This document shows positions 44,860-57,200 of a stretch of DNA of 64,000 nt, one piece after another (position 1 is the stretch's first letter; every line of letters begins with the position of its first letter). A program made the position numbers and the translations under genes. The stretch comes from Silene latifolia (taxonomy: Eukaryota; Streptophyta; Magnoliopsida; Caryophyllales; Caryophyllaceae): the NCBI RefSeq assembly GCF_048544455.1, contig NC_133538.1, positions 25,191,469 to 25,255,468 on the forward strand, written 5' to 3'. Under the pieces are notes generated by a model. It made no database searches and was not told the origin of the DNA. It saw nothing but the letters and a program-made list of their open reading frames with translations.

Positions 44860-47800
44860 TGATGCGTGTCATTTATATGATGTTTTACACCCTATTTTAC
44901 ACGCATTTCAGAGCTCAATTGAGTAGTTTATGCTACTATTTCCCTTGTTTCGTGTATTTCTTCCTTTTCTTGTGATTTTGTAGGAATATGAAGATTTCAG
45001 TGGAAAATAAGCCGAATCCGTCCCTAAGTACTTAGCATTGCATTTGACATGGAGTATTGACTCGAGGAATGAGCTTGGTGCGCGTTTCAAGGCCTAAAGA
45101 TAGCAAAAGTAAGGGTGCGTACGAGTTTAACAAGCAAAGAAGCATTTCTCGACATTGCAGCCTCGTTCAGATGGCTATATCTCGAGGTTCTAGAGCAGAT
45201 AATCGAGTGATTCCAATTGGAGGTGAAAACTTATCCTCTTAGCTTTCCAACGCCGTGTAGAACGCCTGATTTGACTAAGTAACGAAGAAATGGCAGCTGT
45301 TTTAAGATCGGTGCGCGCTGCAGGAATCGTCAGAATGAAATTCTGTACAGCACCTTTGGTCGATCGACCACTCCACGGGTCTGACGCTAAATAAAAGATC
45401 GAGAATTCCAAAGCTCATTGTGATTAGGTTTAGGAATAAAGGTTACGCAGGATTATTTCTACGGAAATTTCCCATGGTACCCTCAAACTTTGGCAGATTA
45501 CACATGGTACCCCTCATTTTAAGTTTGTACATATGGTGCCCCTGTATTTACCTTTTTCTTTCCCATAATACCCTTAGCAACTTTCCGTCATAACGCCGTT
45601 AGTTTATATATCTAATCAACACTTTACCTCTTCCTTTTACCCATTACACAGTTAATAATCCCAAATCTTCATCTTCTTGCTTTTACATCTTCAAACCTAA
45701 TCTCAATCATCTCTTCTACCACAACCACCCACCACCACGCGTGACCCCCACCGTCCCTACGCCATCAAAATGGTGTCCTCCTAATTGATCGAAATACCTA
45801 AACCTAAACCAATTCAATCTCAATCACTCATCACCATTTGCAAACCACCTCTCATTCTTTCCCCATATTCAATCACCCACCATTACCGGCAATACCCAAT
45901 CACCATTAGTGGGACCCGCCACCGCCATCGACACCATGACCGGGAGCCGCACCATCAGTGGGACCCGCCATCGCCATAGACACCATCAACGGAGCTGCAC
46001 CGTCACCCATCCGGAACATACTACCACCATCGGTTTTAATTTCAAGCATGCTTACCAAAACATGCTTATTATCTCTGATTTGAAGAACTTGCTCGAATTT
46101 GCTTCTAAATTCATGGCTTTCAATTGGTTTCTCTGTACTTAAAACCACACGATTTTTGCAAATTAGGTTGTCAATTGGTTTAATTTGTTGAATGCTTGAA
46201 GAAATATGGAGAAAAAGATGAATATGTCTTGATTTGAAAATAGGAGGAAATTAGAGGAGTGAATTTTTACGAGAAAAGAGGGCCATGTTACTCCCCATTT
46301 CAATTCCTATGTAATGTATACGCCAATCCCTCCCAATTCCCAAAAGGACTCTACTGTACATGAATTCTTATGACCAACTAAAACCAGAAGAGTAAAAAGC
46401 TTTTTGAGTGGTTGTAATACACTAATTAGTTTTGCTTTTTGGCGCATCTAATGATTGTGGTACACACCAAATACTGAAGAAGGTGTTGGATGTAATTAGT
46501 TATCATGGCAGCCAAGACAATGAACCGGGTGATATTGCAATTAGCCTTGGTATTTCATTTGACTTAATTATCTCCTCAAAAATCACGAACTTGCTACGCA
46601 AATCTGAAAGTTCTTTTGTTCAAGTAACCCGTCACAAATATAATCAATTTCACCAATTTAATCTCCACTCAAATCTTAATTAACCCCACACAGAGACCCG
46701 CGCACGACCTCTGCCAGAGTTCTGGTGTCGGCGACTAGTGGTGGTTGTCCCGGTCTGGTGGCGGTGGTGGTGTGGTGGTGGTAGTGGTAGAGGGGATGAG
46801 TGATATTAGGCTTGAAGATGTAAAGCAAGAAGATGAAGATTAATAAAATGTATTATGGATAAAAGCAAGAGGTAAAATATTTATTAGATGTAAACTAACG
46901 GTGTTATGACGGAAAATCTGCCAAGGGTACTCTGGGAAAGAAAAAGGTAAATACAGGGTACCATATGTACAAACTTAAAATGAGGGGTACCATGTGTAAT
47001 CTGCCAAAGTTCGAGGGTACCATGGGAAATTTCCGTTATTTCTATATAATGTATCCTTAGTTTTCAGAATAAGCATTCAGTTTTATCATCAAGTTCGACA
47101 GATACATTAGTTTAGATTATTTCCGTTAATAAAATCCCTAGTTTCGCATTCGGTTATTGATCTTCTCGTTTCAATTCCTTTACACGGTATTCTCTATTCC
47201 TTTATTCAGATTACTGCTTTCCTTCGTAGTATAAGAATTGCTAGGTTAGATCTCCCAAAGCCAAATTTATCGTTTTATGTTAATTGTTCATTTTATTAAT
47301 TCAAGTATGAATTCGTTAGCTTTAATTGTTGATTTTGTTGCTTCCATTATTTCTAGTATGAGTAGCTAAGTACCCTTCGCTAAGATGTAGGGGATCTATG
47401 GCGTAGATGGCATTAGAATAGGTGACCTCGCATTAGGGCTTGGTCGATCGATCGCTTAACCAACCGGTCGGTCGATCGAGCCGATTGGTCGATCGATTGG
47501 GATAGTTTGTCGATCGATGACTTCAGCGTCTGGTTTTGCTTTGTTTGTTTCGTTAAGTGCTTTATCTTTCAATGAGACCGAGAGGAGACTTGATAGATGC
47601 TTAAACTTGACCATCCCGTAGATCGAGAGATAGGAATGGACAATAATTAACGAATTAAAACGACTAAATTGCTAAGATCGAGAGATAACGTGATTTAGTT
47701 TGCAATAGAAATCATTAATCAAGAACGAGAGTTAGTATTAATGAGACTTAGGGATTAGTAGCATAGGCCGAGAGGTAGCTACTATTTAACATGGACCGAG

Positions 47801-48125
47801 AGGACTTGTTTTCCCCATCCTTCGCGACCGTATTTCGAGACTTACCTAGACTTATGTGCCATCGAAGCTATAGTGAACCGACCGTCTTAGCATTTCTTTT
47901 ATCATTGTTTACCGTCCTTATTTACGTTTACTTGTTTATTTAGTTTTTGTCATTAGAATTAGTCATAACTCTCATCAAAACCCCCAACATTTGCTACCCT
48001 TAGACTAAAATAGAAAGCAACTATTATCTCCCTACCTCCCTGCGGATCGACCCTTACTACCGCTTGCTAGTAGTAGTTTGGAAAATTATAAATATTATTT
48101 TTGGTACTCACTTCGACAGGTATCA
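44860..48125 (+). repeat. Element C 5' LTR (interrupted by a MULE)
   Basis: TGATGCGTGTC...GGTATCA. Compared with the 3' LTR it has the 1574-bp MULE plus 9-bp duplication, and lacks one 21-bp palindrome unit (single site at 45359 against two at 52984 and 53005). Four more palindromes lie at 47443-47518. Confidence 0.92.
45462..47035. mobile_element. Non-autonomous Mutator-like element inside an LTR
   Basis: 1574 bp. Starts CGGAAATTTCCCATGGTACC and ends with its exact reverse complement. The 9-bp duplication ttatttcta is at 45453-45461 and 47036-47044, and the empty site is visible in the other LTR near 53099-53107. The terminal inverted repeats extend about 270 bp (45462-45737 against 46770-47035). 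A 9-bp duplication with long inverted ends is the Mutator signature. The centre (about 45740-46770) encodes no transposase; short frames at 45785-46148 and 46432-46683 have no domain I recognise. Confidence 0.93.
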
Positions 48126-48130
48126 AATTT

Positions 48131-48148
48131 TGGCACCGTTGCCGGGGA
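48131..48148 (+). promoter_or_regulatory. Element C primer binding site (tRNA-Asp)
   Basis: TGGCACCGTTGCCGGGGA, one base different from the site in A and B, five bases after the LTR. Confidence 0.9.
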
Positions 48149-48165
48149 GGCAGCGCTAGTTTTAG

Positions 48166-49128
48166 TTGTTTTTCATTTTAGTCTTTTTTTCGCCTCAAGG
48201 GAAGACGAGTACCTTGAGGCGCTTCTTATCTTCTTCTTTAGTGTTGTTTATTTGCGGTACTTCAGGAGAGTCCACTCATGTTCCTTTCCCGGGAGGAGCG
48301 TCTTTGTTTTTTGTAGGAGATGCGGCGGAGTGGGACACACACATCCCCGAAGCATGCGGGCACCCTACGGAGAAGATGTTTGCTTTTCATCAACTTCAGC
48401 TCGACAATTCGTATAACTACGCTCCTACTTCACCGTATCAACCATATGAGCCTCCTTATGAAGCCCCACCACCATCCACTCCGTCACAGCAAGAGTTGAA
48501 AAACGAAGTTGCAGAGTTGACGAGTCTAGTGCAGCTTATTATGGTGGAGGTACAGAAAAGCAATGCGGCGAATTAGGCCTTAATCGCGAAGCTGATATCT
48601 CAAATTGCTATATTAGACAAGAATGCAGCTGAGATACCGAGTCAATTTCACTCTCTGAATCAGCGTATTGAGACCGTACATGCAATGACATTGAGGAGCG
48701 GGTCTGCTCTCGATGGACCCGAGAAAGTTGCGGAAAAGAGGAAGAAGAAAAAGGGGGAGAAAAAGACGATCAGCAGTAAACACAGTCGATCGACTGACAT
48801 ACCCAGTCGATCGACCAGTCCGCGCAAAGACACAGCTTCTGTTTCCGTAGATGTCAGTCGATCGACTGACATTCATAGTCGATCGACTGACGACGCTGCT
48901 GTAGGTGAGTCTTTTCGTCCTCCGATGCCAGACAACTTGAGGGACCACTTGTTTCGGGATGAGACGAATCCGAAATTATTGAGGCAAGACCCGAGTGCTG
49001 ATGGGTCAGTCCCGGTTCCGAAGTATGACCCGATGTCGATTAATGGTTCATATCTGAGACGGTCTGAGGAAGGGTCAAGTTACAACAAAGTAGTGAATTT
49101 TCACCTAAGTCCACGATGCTTGGTATGA
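48166..49128 (+). pseudogene. Element C gag remnant
   Basis: Frame 48166-49128 with a TAG at 48574-48576. The knuckle remnant CRRCGGVGH (alternate frame, about 48318) has lost its last Cys. The capsid domain seen in element A at 3802-4581 is absent, so the region from PBS to knuckle is deleted. Downstream it matches A: MTLRSGS.LDG, a lysine-rich stretch, RSTD/SRST repeats from the palindrome module, SFRPPMPDNLRDHLFR and SINGSYLRRSEEGSSYN. A frameshift near 49110 leads to 49116-49472 (MRDLEERAKLLM). Confidence 0.8.
48785..48887. repeat. Tetra-palindrome module in element C coding sequence
   Basis: GTCGATCGAC starts at 48785, 48806, 48857 and 48878 (21-51-21), the same position in gag-protease and the same geometry as in element A. 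Confidence 0.92.
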
Positions 49129-50285
49129 GAGACCTAGAGGAGAGGGCAAAGCTACTTATGACAGCTCCTTATCCAGAAAGACTAGTGCCGTCCAAAGATG
49201 AGGTAACATTCGATAAATTTAAAGATGTCGTGCGTAGTCTTAACGTGCAAATTCCTTTCTTAGAGCTAGTTAATCAAATACCTGCATATACGAAGTTCAT
49301 GAAACAGTTGCTAGCTAAGAAGAGGTCTTTGAATGTTGTGGAGTCGGTGCATTTAACTGAAGAGTCTAGTTCGTACTTAACTCACACTTTGCTACTCATA
49401 AACTGTCGACCCGGTAGTTTCTCTGTCCCCTATGAATATTGGTACCTTCTCAATCGAGAAGGCATTATGTGATTTAGGGCTAGTGTCAGTGTTATGCCTT
49501 TGAGTCTGGCTAAGAAGTTGAAATTAACTAGATTCACTGTTACTGACATGACTGTGCAAATGGCTGACCGTTCTGCAGTTCAGCCAGTAGGGGTCTTAGA
49601 GAATGTGCCTGTTCAAATTGAAAAGTTCTTTTTTCCTGTTGACTTTATTGTTTTGGATATTCCTGAAGATGTCAACACCCCAATTATTTTGGGAAGACCG
49701 TTTTTGCACACTGTTGGTGCAATAATTGATGTAGGGGAAAGAACTTTGAGATCTAAGGTAGGGAAGCACTCTATTATGTTTGCCCACTCCCCTAGGAAGA
49801 AAGACCCCATGTGGCCCATGACCTGTAATATGATTTCTGAAAAGAAATCTTATTTTGTGCTTTCTAACACTCCTACTCCCTTGCCTGTACCTATTCCTCT
49901 TATGACACCTCCGCCCCAGATTGGGAGCAAATTGGAGGAAGATTCTTCTGTTTTGGATATTGCAGGAAATGGTTTGGGGAAGGATGAGCTGCCAGTTACT
50001 CCAGTTGAGCCCATTGTTCAGAGAGGCGGTTTGGGATGTCTGAGCTATGCAACTGACGAGGAGCCGGATGAGGAGCCAAAGAAGAAGGAGCCAGTCAAAA
50101 TTTCGGAGTCAGATCTTGAGTGTGAGAAGCTAGAAGATGATGGCCATGCTTGGGAAGATGCTAGAGATGACCCATTGAGTATTCCAGTCGGAGTAGAGTG
50201 GAGTCCAACTTCTGAGATGAGCACTGCGAAAGCTACTTCATGTAGGCAGAAGCCTTGGTCGGAGATTTTTCGCAGTTTCCGTTGA
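49116..50285 (+). pseudogene. Element C aspartic protease and tail (broken at the active site)
   Basis: Frame 49116-49472, then 49494-50285. The catalytic LCDLG motif is readable only out of frame at about 49465-49480, where small changes break the join, so the active site cannot be translated. Downstream conserved parts are MPLSLAKKLKLTRF, QIEKFFFPVDFIVLD, IILGRPFLHTVGAIID and the acidic tail ending ATSCRQKPW. Same end point as element A, with no RT after it. Confidence 0.85.
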
Positions 50286-52482
50286 TCTATTTTATTGCTT
50301 TTGGACTATTTATCGTTTTTCGTGTGCGCGAGACTTCGCTCTTTAATTTGGTTTGCTTAGGATTTAAAGACCTTTAGACTGTTACTTTGGGTTTTGCGCA
50401 ATTTTGGGCGTGGTATTTTGTGCGTTTGCAGGTTTATAGACCATATTAGCTCAAGTTCTCGAGCTAATTCGAAGAAATCAGAAAGTTACAGCGAGTTTTC
50501 CAGTCGATCGACTGCCTACCCTGGTCGATCGACTAAGGTGCGACTTCCAGGAGCTTACATTCTGTTCATTCCAGATCGATCATTTACTGCTATGGTCGAT
50601 CGATTGTTTTCAGTCGTTCTTTACTTTCACGACCTTTCCCCTGCTGTGTTTGGTCGATTTGCGGAATTGAAGGAGTTTTCTACTCCACTTTATCTTCCGT
50701 CATATTACTTATTTCTTCTATTTTTCTTCTATTGTGCACATAATTACCGCTTCATTATTGTTTTCTCGGTTTTATGCGTGGTATTTGTTTGTCTTTCAGG
50801 TACTAATTGATAGCACTGCTGGCTACTGAAACCTCCTAGCTCACGCTGGTTTGGGGAGGTTTCCTTCTGCTGCGCTTAAAGTCTTGTGAGTTCCCACGTT
50901 CCACTTCATGTCATATTTACTTATTTTCTCGCAAATTCCCGTTTCCTTGTTTATTTCATTACATGATTTTGCACAATGGGGACATTGTGCGATTTGGTTT
51001 GGGGAAGGGTTTTGCGTCACATTTCATTTGCTTGCATTCACGTTTACATTTTGTCTTGCATTGTTGTTCATTTCACATTTATATATACAAAATTCCAAAA
51101 AAATTGAAAAATTTCATAAAAACCCAAAAAATATGCATGTTTATTTTAGCATATAGGTCGAGTCGGAACGGTAGTATCTCTATGATGACATTGCATTTTC
51201 AGCTGTTTATGCCTAAGCCTTGCTTAATTGACATATTATTAGTAGAATCAAATATGCATAATCTACGAGTTTTCGTTAAATTTCTTGCTGAACTTGAGAC
51301 TTGACTTAGATTTTTGGCAAGCTACATCATATTCTGAGATTTAGAGCCTTATAACTGGTGACATTCATGATCAGTTTATCTAGGATTGTGATTAGTACTC
51401 CTTATGAGACATGTTACATAAATGTGCATAAATATGAACTTAATCTGCTTAATACATGTATGCATTCGGTTTGTGGTTTGTTGACACATGTGGTAGAGGT
51501 TTCCCTTTATTCATTTTACCCATGAGCCCCTCAAAGCCAAATTGCCTTTTAGTCCCATAAACTACATCCTATATTCAGCCTGCCTTTGTCAAGCTAGTAG
51601 TATTAGTTTTTGGGAATGTTTTTATTGCGGTTTGGTTATTATGCTCTTATTGAGATGATGTTGGATGGAAGAATGAAGGAGGAAAAAGAATTGGAAAAGT
51701 TGAAGGAAAAACAGAATACGAAAAGAAAAAAAGAAAAAAATGATTCGAAGAAAGAGGTCGGTCGATCGATCAACCAAGTGGTCGATCGACCGGGCCCGAG
51801 AAAGAGAATTCGAAAATCACATGGTTGGAGTTCTTATTATGATTTGGTGATTTCCACTCCCATTTTATCATTTATATTCTTTGGGGAGTCAATTTTATGG
51901 AGGTTGTGAGCTTTGTGCCTCGAATTGGCACCGTGTTGTAGTATTTACATTGAGTTTGAAGTTGGGATTCGCTTATAGTTTGGATTGAAGTTACTAGCTT
52001 GGCTTATTACTCCTCATATCCAAATTCATTTTTGCCTCTTCTTACCCGTAGCCTCACATATCCATATTTACCTCGGCATGTGTCATGGTCATTTGTTTGG
52101 TTGGAATGCATATGTACGGTTGTAGAGATTATTTTCATATTAGATTGCAGGCATGTTCTTATAGGTCGTAGTTAGGTGAGAGTCTTCACAAAATGAATTC
52201 TTTCTATCTATACATATATTCACCTTGTGCTTATTTGAGTTTTTTGAGCGACCCGTGAGAGTCCAATTTGATAAGTCTCTACAGTTGACGGTTCAGCAGT
52301 TTTTAACGACTTTCTAACTCGTTTGCATGATTCACATTGCTAATTGATTGTTAGTTATTGCATTAAATTGATTTGGGCTTTACATGTTGCATTTCGCTCT
52401 GAGATTGAACTCGTTCCATTAGGTTTTAGGATCGAGTCTAGTTCTTGCTTGGGGACAAGCAAGGGTTTGGTTTGGGGAAGTT
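50286..52482 (+). other. Element C 3' untranslated region
   Basis: 2.2 kb without a supportable gene, collinear with element A 1-1598. Palindromes start at 50503, 50524, 50574 (degenerate) and 50595, again 21-50-21, and a pair lies at 51761/51781. The end carries the PPT. A short frame at 51610-51909 spans the last pair and has no domain. Confidence 0.7.
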
Positions 52483-54175
52483 TGATGCGTGTCATTTATA
52501 TGATGTTTTACACCCTATTTTACACGCATTTCAGAGCTCAATTGAGTAGTTTATGCTACTATTTCCCTTGTTTCGTGTATTTCTTCCTTTTCTTGTGATT
52601 TTGTAGGAATATGAAGATTTCAGTGGAAAATAAGCCGAATCCGTCCCTAAGTACTTAGCATTGCATTTGACATGGAGTATTGACTCGAGGAATGAGCTTG
52701 GTGCGCGTTTCAAGGCCTAAAGATAGCAAAAGCAAGGGTGCGTACGAGTTTAACAAGCAAAGAAGCATTTCTCGACATTGCAGCCTCGTTCAGATGGCTA
52801 TATCTAGAGGTTCTAGAGCAGATAATCGAGTGATTCCAATTGGAGGTGAAAGCTTATCCTCTTAGCTTTCCCACGCCGTGTAGAACGCCTGATTTGACCA
52901 AGTAACGAAGAAATGGCAGCTGTTTTAAGATCGGTGTCTTGTTGCGCAGAATCGTCGAATGCAATTGCAGTACAAGACCTTTGGTCGATCGACTGGGTAC
53001 TATGGTCGATCGACCACTCCACGGGTCTGACGCTAAATAAAAGATCGAGAATTCCAAAGCCCATTGTGATTAGGTTTAGGAATAAAGGTTACGCAGGATT
53101 ATTTCTATATAATGTATCCTTAGTTTTCAGAATAAGCATTCAGTTTTATCATCAAGTTCGACATATACATTAGTTTAGATTATTTCCGTTAATAAAATCC
53201 CTAGTTTCGCATTCGGTTTTTGATCTTCTCCTTTCAATTCCTTTACACGGTATTCTCTATTCCTTTATTCAGATTACTGCTTTCCTTCGTAGTATAAGAA
53301 TTGCTAGGTTAGATCTCCCAAAGCCAAATTTATCGTTTTATGTTAATTGTTCATTTTATTAATTCAAGTATGAATTCGTTAGCTTTAATTGTTGATTTTG
53401 TTGCTTCCATTATTTCTAGTATGAGTAGCTAAGTACCCTTCGCTAAGATGTAGGGGATCTATGGCGTATATGGCATTAGAATAGGTGACCTCGCATTAGG
53501 GCTTGGTCGATCGATCGGCTTAACGGTCGATCGAAATTGCTAGCTGGTCGATCGACTGGGATAGCTGGTCGATCGACTGACTTCGCGTCTGGTTTTGATT
53601 TGTTTGTTTCATTAAGTGCTTTATCTTTCAACGAGACCAAGAGGAGACTTGATAGATGCTTAAACTTGACCATCCCGTAGATCGAGAGATAGGAATGGAC
53701 AATAATTAACGAATTAAAATGGCTAAATTGCTAAGATCGAGAGATAACGTGATTTAGTTTGCAATAGGAATCATTAATCAAGAACGAGGGTTAGTATTAA
53801 TGAGACTTAGGGATTAGTAGCATAGGCCGAGAGGTAGCTACTATTTAACATGGACCGAGAGGACTTGTTTTCCCCATCCTTCGCGACCGTATTTCGAGAC
53901 TTACCTAGACTTATGTGCCATCGAAGCTATAGTGAACCGACCGTCTTAGCATTTCTTTTATCATTGTTTACCGTCCTTATTTACGTTTACTTGTTTATTT
54001 AGTTTTTGTCATTAGAATTAGTCATAACTCTCATCAAAACCCCCAACATTTGCTACCCTTAAACTAAAATAGAAAGCAACTATTATCTCCCTACCTCCCT
54101 GCGGATCGACCCTTACTACCGCTTGCTAGTAGTAGTTTGGAAAATTATAAATATTAATTTTGGTACTCACTTGAC
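52483..54175 (+). repeat. Element C 3' LTR
   Basis: Matches the 5' LTR with the MULE removed. Palindrome pair at 52984/53005 and a four-palindrome array at 53506, 53526, 53547 and 53568. The terminal GGTATCA is missing. Confidence 0.9.
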
Positions 54176-54190
54176 AGTAGTTTGGAAAAT

Positions 54191-54194
<4 letters not shown>

Positions 54195-54277
<83 letters not shown>
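54195..54277. repeat. (TA)n microsatellite
   Basis: About 80 bp of nearly pure AT dinucleotide separating element C from the next element. Confidence 0.95.
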
Positions 54278-54278
<1 letters not shown>

Positions 54279-57200
54279 GAATCGGGATCTGGTGCGAACT
54301 AAGTTAGCGTACGAACTATACGAACTTATATAAACAGTAAGATTACGCCATTTTAGGCCCAAATCACATATCCCAATCAACTTTATACCACTGTTTTTTC
54401 CTTGTTCTTTCTTCTTTCCTTACCACGCAGCAACTAACCAACCACCATAAACCTATGCTTCACCGGAGTTACCGCCGTTGTCATCAGAGCTCCGACAACC
54501 ACCGTCGTCGGCCTCGCGTTATCTTTACAGCATTTGCTCGAATTCAGTATATTGTCTTTCCATTTTCCCTTTCACATGAAGCCCTCACCTTCCACGACTC
54601 CCGCTGGTGACCGACAGCGTCTCGCGGTTAGTCTCCGGTCAGCCAAGAATGTTTCTGGATCGGAATTTTCCGACTAGGTCATAGGCAGGATTATTTTAAA
54701 ATTATTGTTCCGCTTTGTAGATTTGAAGGTCGACTGATTTGGCCATACTCCTTAGATCTCGGTTGTTTGTTGCTTTTTGTGTGCGTGGTGGCCTCAGACT
54801 GTTGTGGGTGGTTGTTTGGTGGTGGTTAGTGTGTGTGATTATATGATGTGTTATCTTAGTTCTTTGCATCGAAGAAATGGGGTTGATGTTTGTGACGTGA
54901 AGATATGGGGCACTGTTGGTGGTTGCTTGTCAGCGGCTATGGTCGCAAGAGGGAGAGCGCAGGTCTGCTAGTGATGGTTTGACAACTGGCGACGACATTG
55001 ATATGGTGGTTGTGGGGCAATGCTGATTGGGAGCGGTGGTGGCGGTTGGCGGTAGTGGTAAGGTGGTCATGTTTATGGTTGAGGGTTGGATACACAAACC
55101 ACGAAACCTGGATACACATGTTATTACTACCGGACACACAAACAATCTGTGTATCTCCTAGTAATATCATGTGTATCCGGTAGTAAAACTATTTGTATCT
55201 GAGCTAGGAATATGGGGTATCTTGGTAGTTCGTACTATTCGTATTGAGCTCAAGTCCATACAAGTTACCATGGGTAGAAGACGAAAACAAACATTTAAGA
55301 ATGCTATGAACCTGAATCTTGATCAAATAATTCTAGACATTCTGATGAAACATGAAATAGCCTCATTGGAACTGTTAGAAGCGACACACCTGAGACAAGG
55401 AATCTATGGAAGTTGCACTTGCACCTAAAATCCTGAGTAAAGGCATCTATGAAGGTTGCAGGGTTCTGTCAACAAGAACGATACACAACCCAAAGTTTTA
55501 ATCCCACAGAGGCAGGTTTAAAAAACAAGGGAACGGTAGAAGACGAAAACTCAAGCAGTGCTCAAATACAAACACGCTGATACGTAAACCATAATTACAA
55601 CAGCAATAGAGATGACAACCTCATTGTTCAGCAAACAAAGAATCAACCAATTAATAACCTCATTGTTTAGGAAAAGAGAGCAAGAAGGGCGCTCTAACTC
55701 TCCAACTGGGTTATAGGAACTAAGCTAGCAAACAACTTTCATACTGCACTGATGATCTTATTATCATCAAAATTAAAGCGATGGATACGTCACCTATGGC
55801 TATGATTCTGAACCAAAGGATACTATCTACAACGTTCCAAGTGAAGTACACTTTAAACTCAAAGACCAACCTGAGGGCTGACGCCATGCGGAATGCTTCA
55901 GCTTTGTGGGGACTCCCAAGGTCGGTTACTGTAGGTGTAGCCGCAGTCATTGTTTTAATACTCAATTATGTGAATTATTTCAATCAAGTATTTTAATACT
56001 CGTCGTCTATCCTTATACTCATTTTTTACTCCTTTGTAATCGGTGGCTAACAAAGGCAGTCGAAACTTTCAATCCACTTTACGTGTACTTGTTTGCCCCT
56101 CCTCGCTAAAAAGCTCTAGTTTTAGCTAAAAGGTGATAGTACACGCCCCTCCTAGTTAAAATTTTCAATATTTTTTTATAGTTTGCTCACAGTCAAGCGG
56201 TTTGTGCAATGAGGCGAAAGCACGCACCACAAAGACACTAGGCACAAGCAATGAAAATTCTGAAACTTTCAGTTCAAAGTTTCAATCCTTTTCTAGTTTA
56301 CTAATTGATCACCCCTCCTAGCTAAAAGTTTCGGTTTTAGCTAAAAGGCAGAAGTAAGCTCTAAGTCGACTAGCAGTTTGGGGGAGTTAAGGAGCTCTAA
56401 GTTTAGTGATTATCAGTCGAATCGCAACTGCCAATAAGCAAATTTACAAATCTTCGACCTAAGAAGTAAGACCTTACGAGTTACTTACATAAGCCTCAAA
56501 ATATGAATTCCAACATGAATACCATTTTCTATTATGCCAAATAAAACAAGTATTTGCCAGTTCAAAATTGTGGCGTGATTTAAAGAATCGTAAATTAATT
56601 GTATATCTCCAACAAGCTAGATACACTTTCTTACATATCTCTAGCAAGCTAAATGCATTTCTTTAAATTGTTAGATACACGCCTTTTAATTACTAGATAC
56701 ATACCTTTAGCTAGCTAAATACATTTCTTTAAGTTACACGAGACGTATCTTTAGCTAGCTCGATACGCTCCTTCAAGTTGTTAGACACAAACATTTAGCT
56801 TGTTAAATACACTTAATTAATTTGTTAGATACATACCTTAAATTAGATACAAACTTTTAGCTGACTAGATACACTCTATTAAGTTAATAGATGCACTCTT
56901 TTAAGTTATTAAATACATATCTTTAGCTAACTCGATACGCTCCTTCAAGTTGTTAGACACAAACATTTAGCTTGTTAAATACACTTATTTAATTTGTTAG
57001 ATACATACCTTAAATTAGATACAAACTTTTAGCTGACTAGATACACTCTATTAAGTTAATAGATGCACTCTTTTAAGTTATTAAATACATATCTTTAGCT
57101 AGCTAGCTACGCTCCTTTAAATTACAAGATACATACATTTAGCTAGTTAGATACACTCCTTTAAATGACTAGATACACTCATTACCTTACTAGATACACA

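Larger units (their letters stand above)
44860..54175 (+). mobile_element. Element C: Athila-like gag-protease-only LTR retrotransposon
   Basis: Plus-strand relative of element A. 5' LTR 44860-48125 (1683 bp without the inserted MULE), PBS 48131-48148, gag remnant, protease, 2.2-kb 3' UTR, PPT GGTTTGGGGAAG at 52468-52479, 3' LTR 52483 to about 54175. No RT, RNase H or integrase. The gag capsid domain present in A is also missing. The 3' LTR lacks the last bases (GGTATCA) and no copy of the 5' flank agaac follows; instead a short duplicate of GTAGTTTGGAAAATTATAAA leads into a (TA)n tract. Its 3' end is therefore altered. Confidence 0.9.

Noticed and set aside
45785..46683. Captured host exons in the MULE interior
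   Set aside because: The short frames (45785-46148, 46432-46683) show no domain that I recognise; left as a test, not a call.
55171..55996. Protein-coding gene in TA-flanked element 1
   Set aside because: Frames of 60-85 codons on both strands, without domains or splice-consistent continuation.
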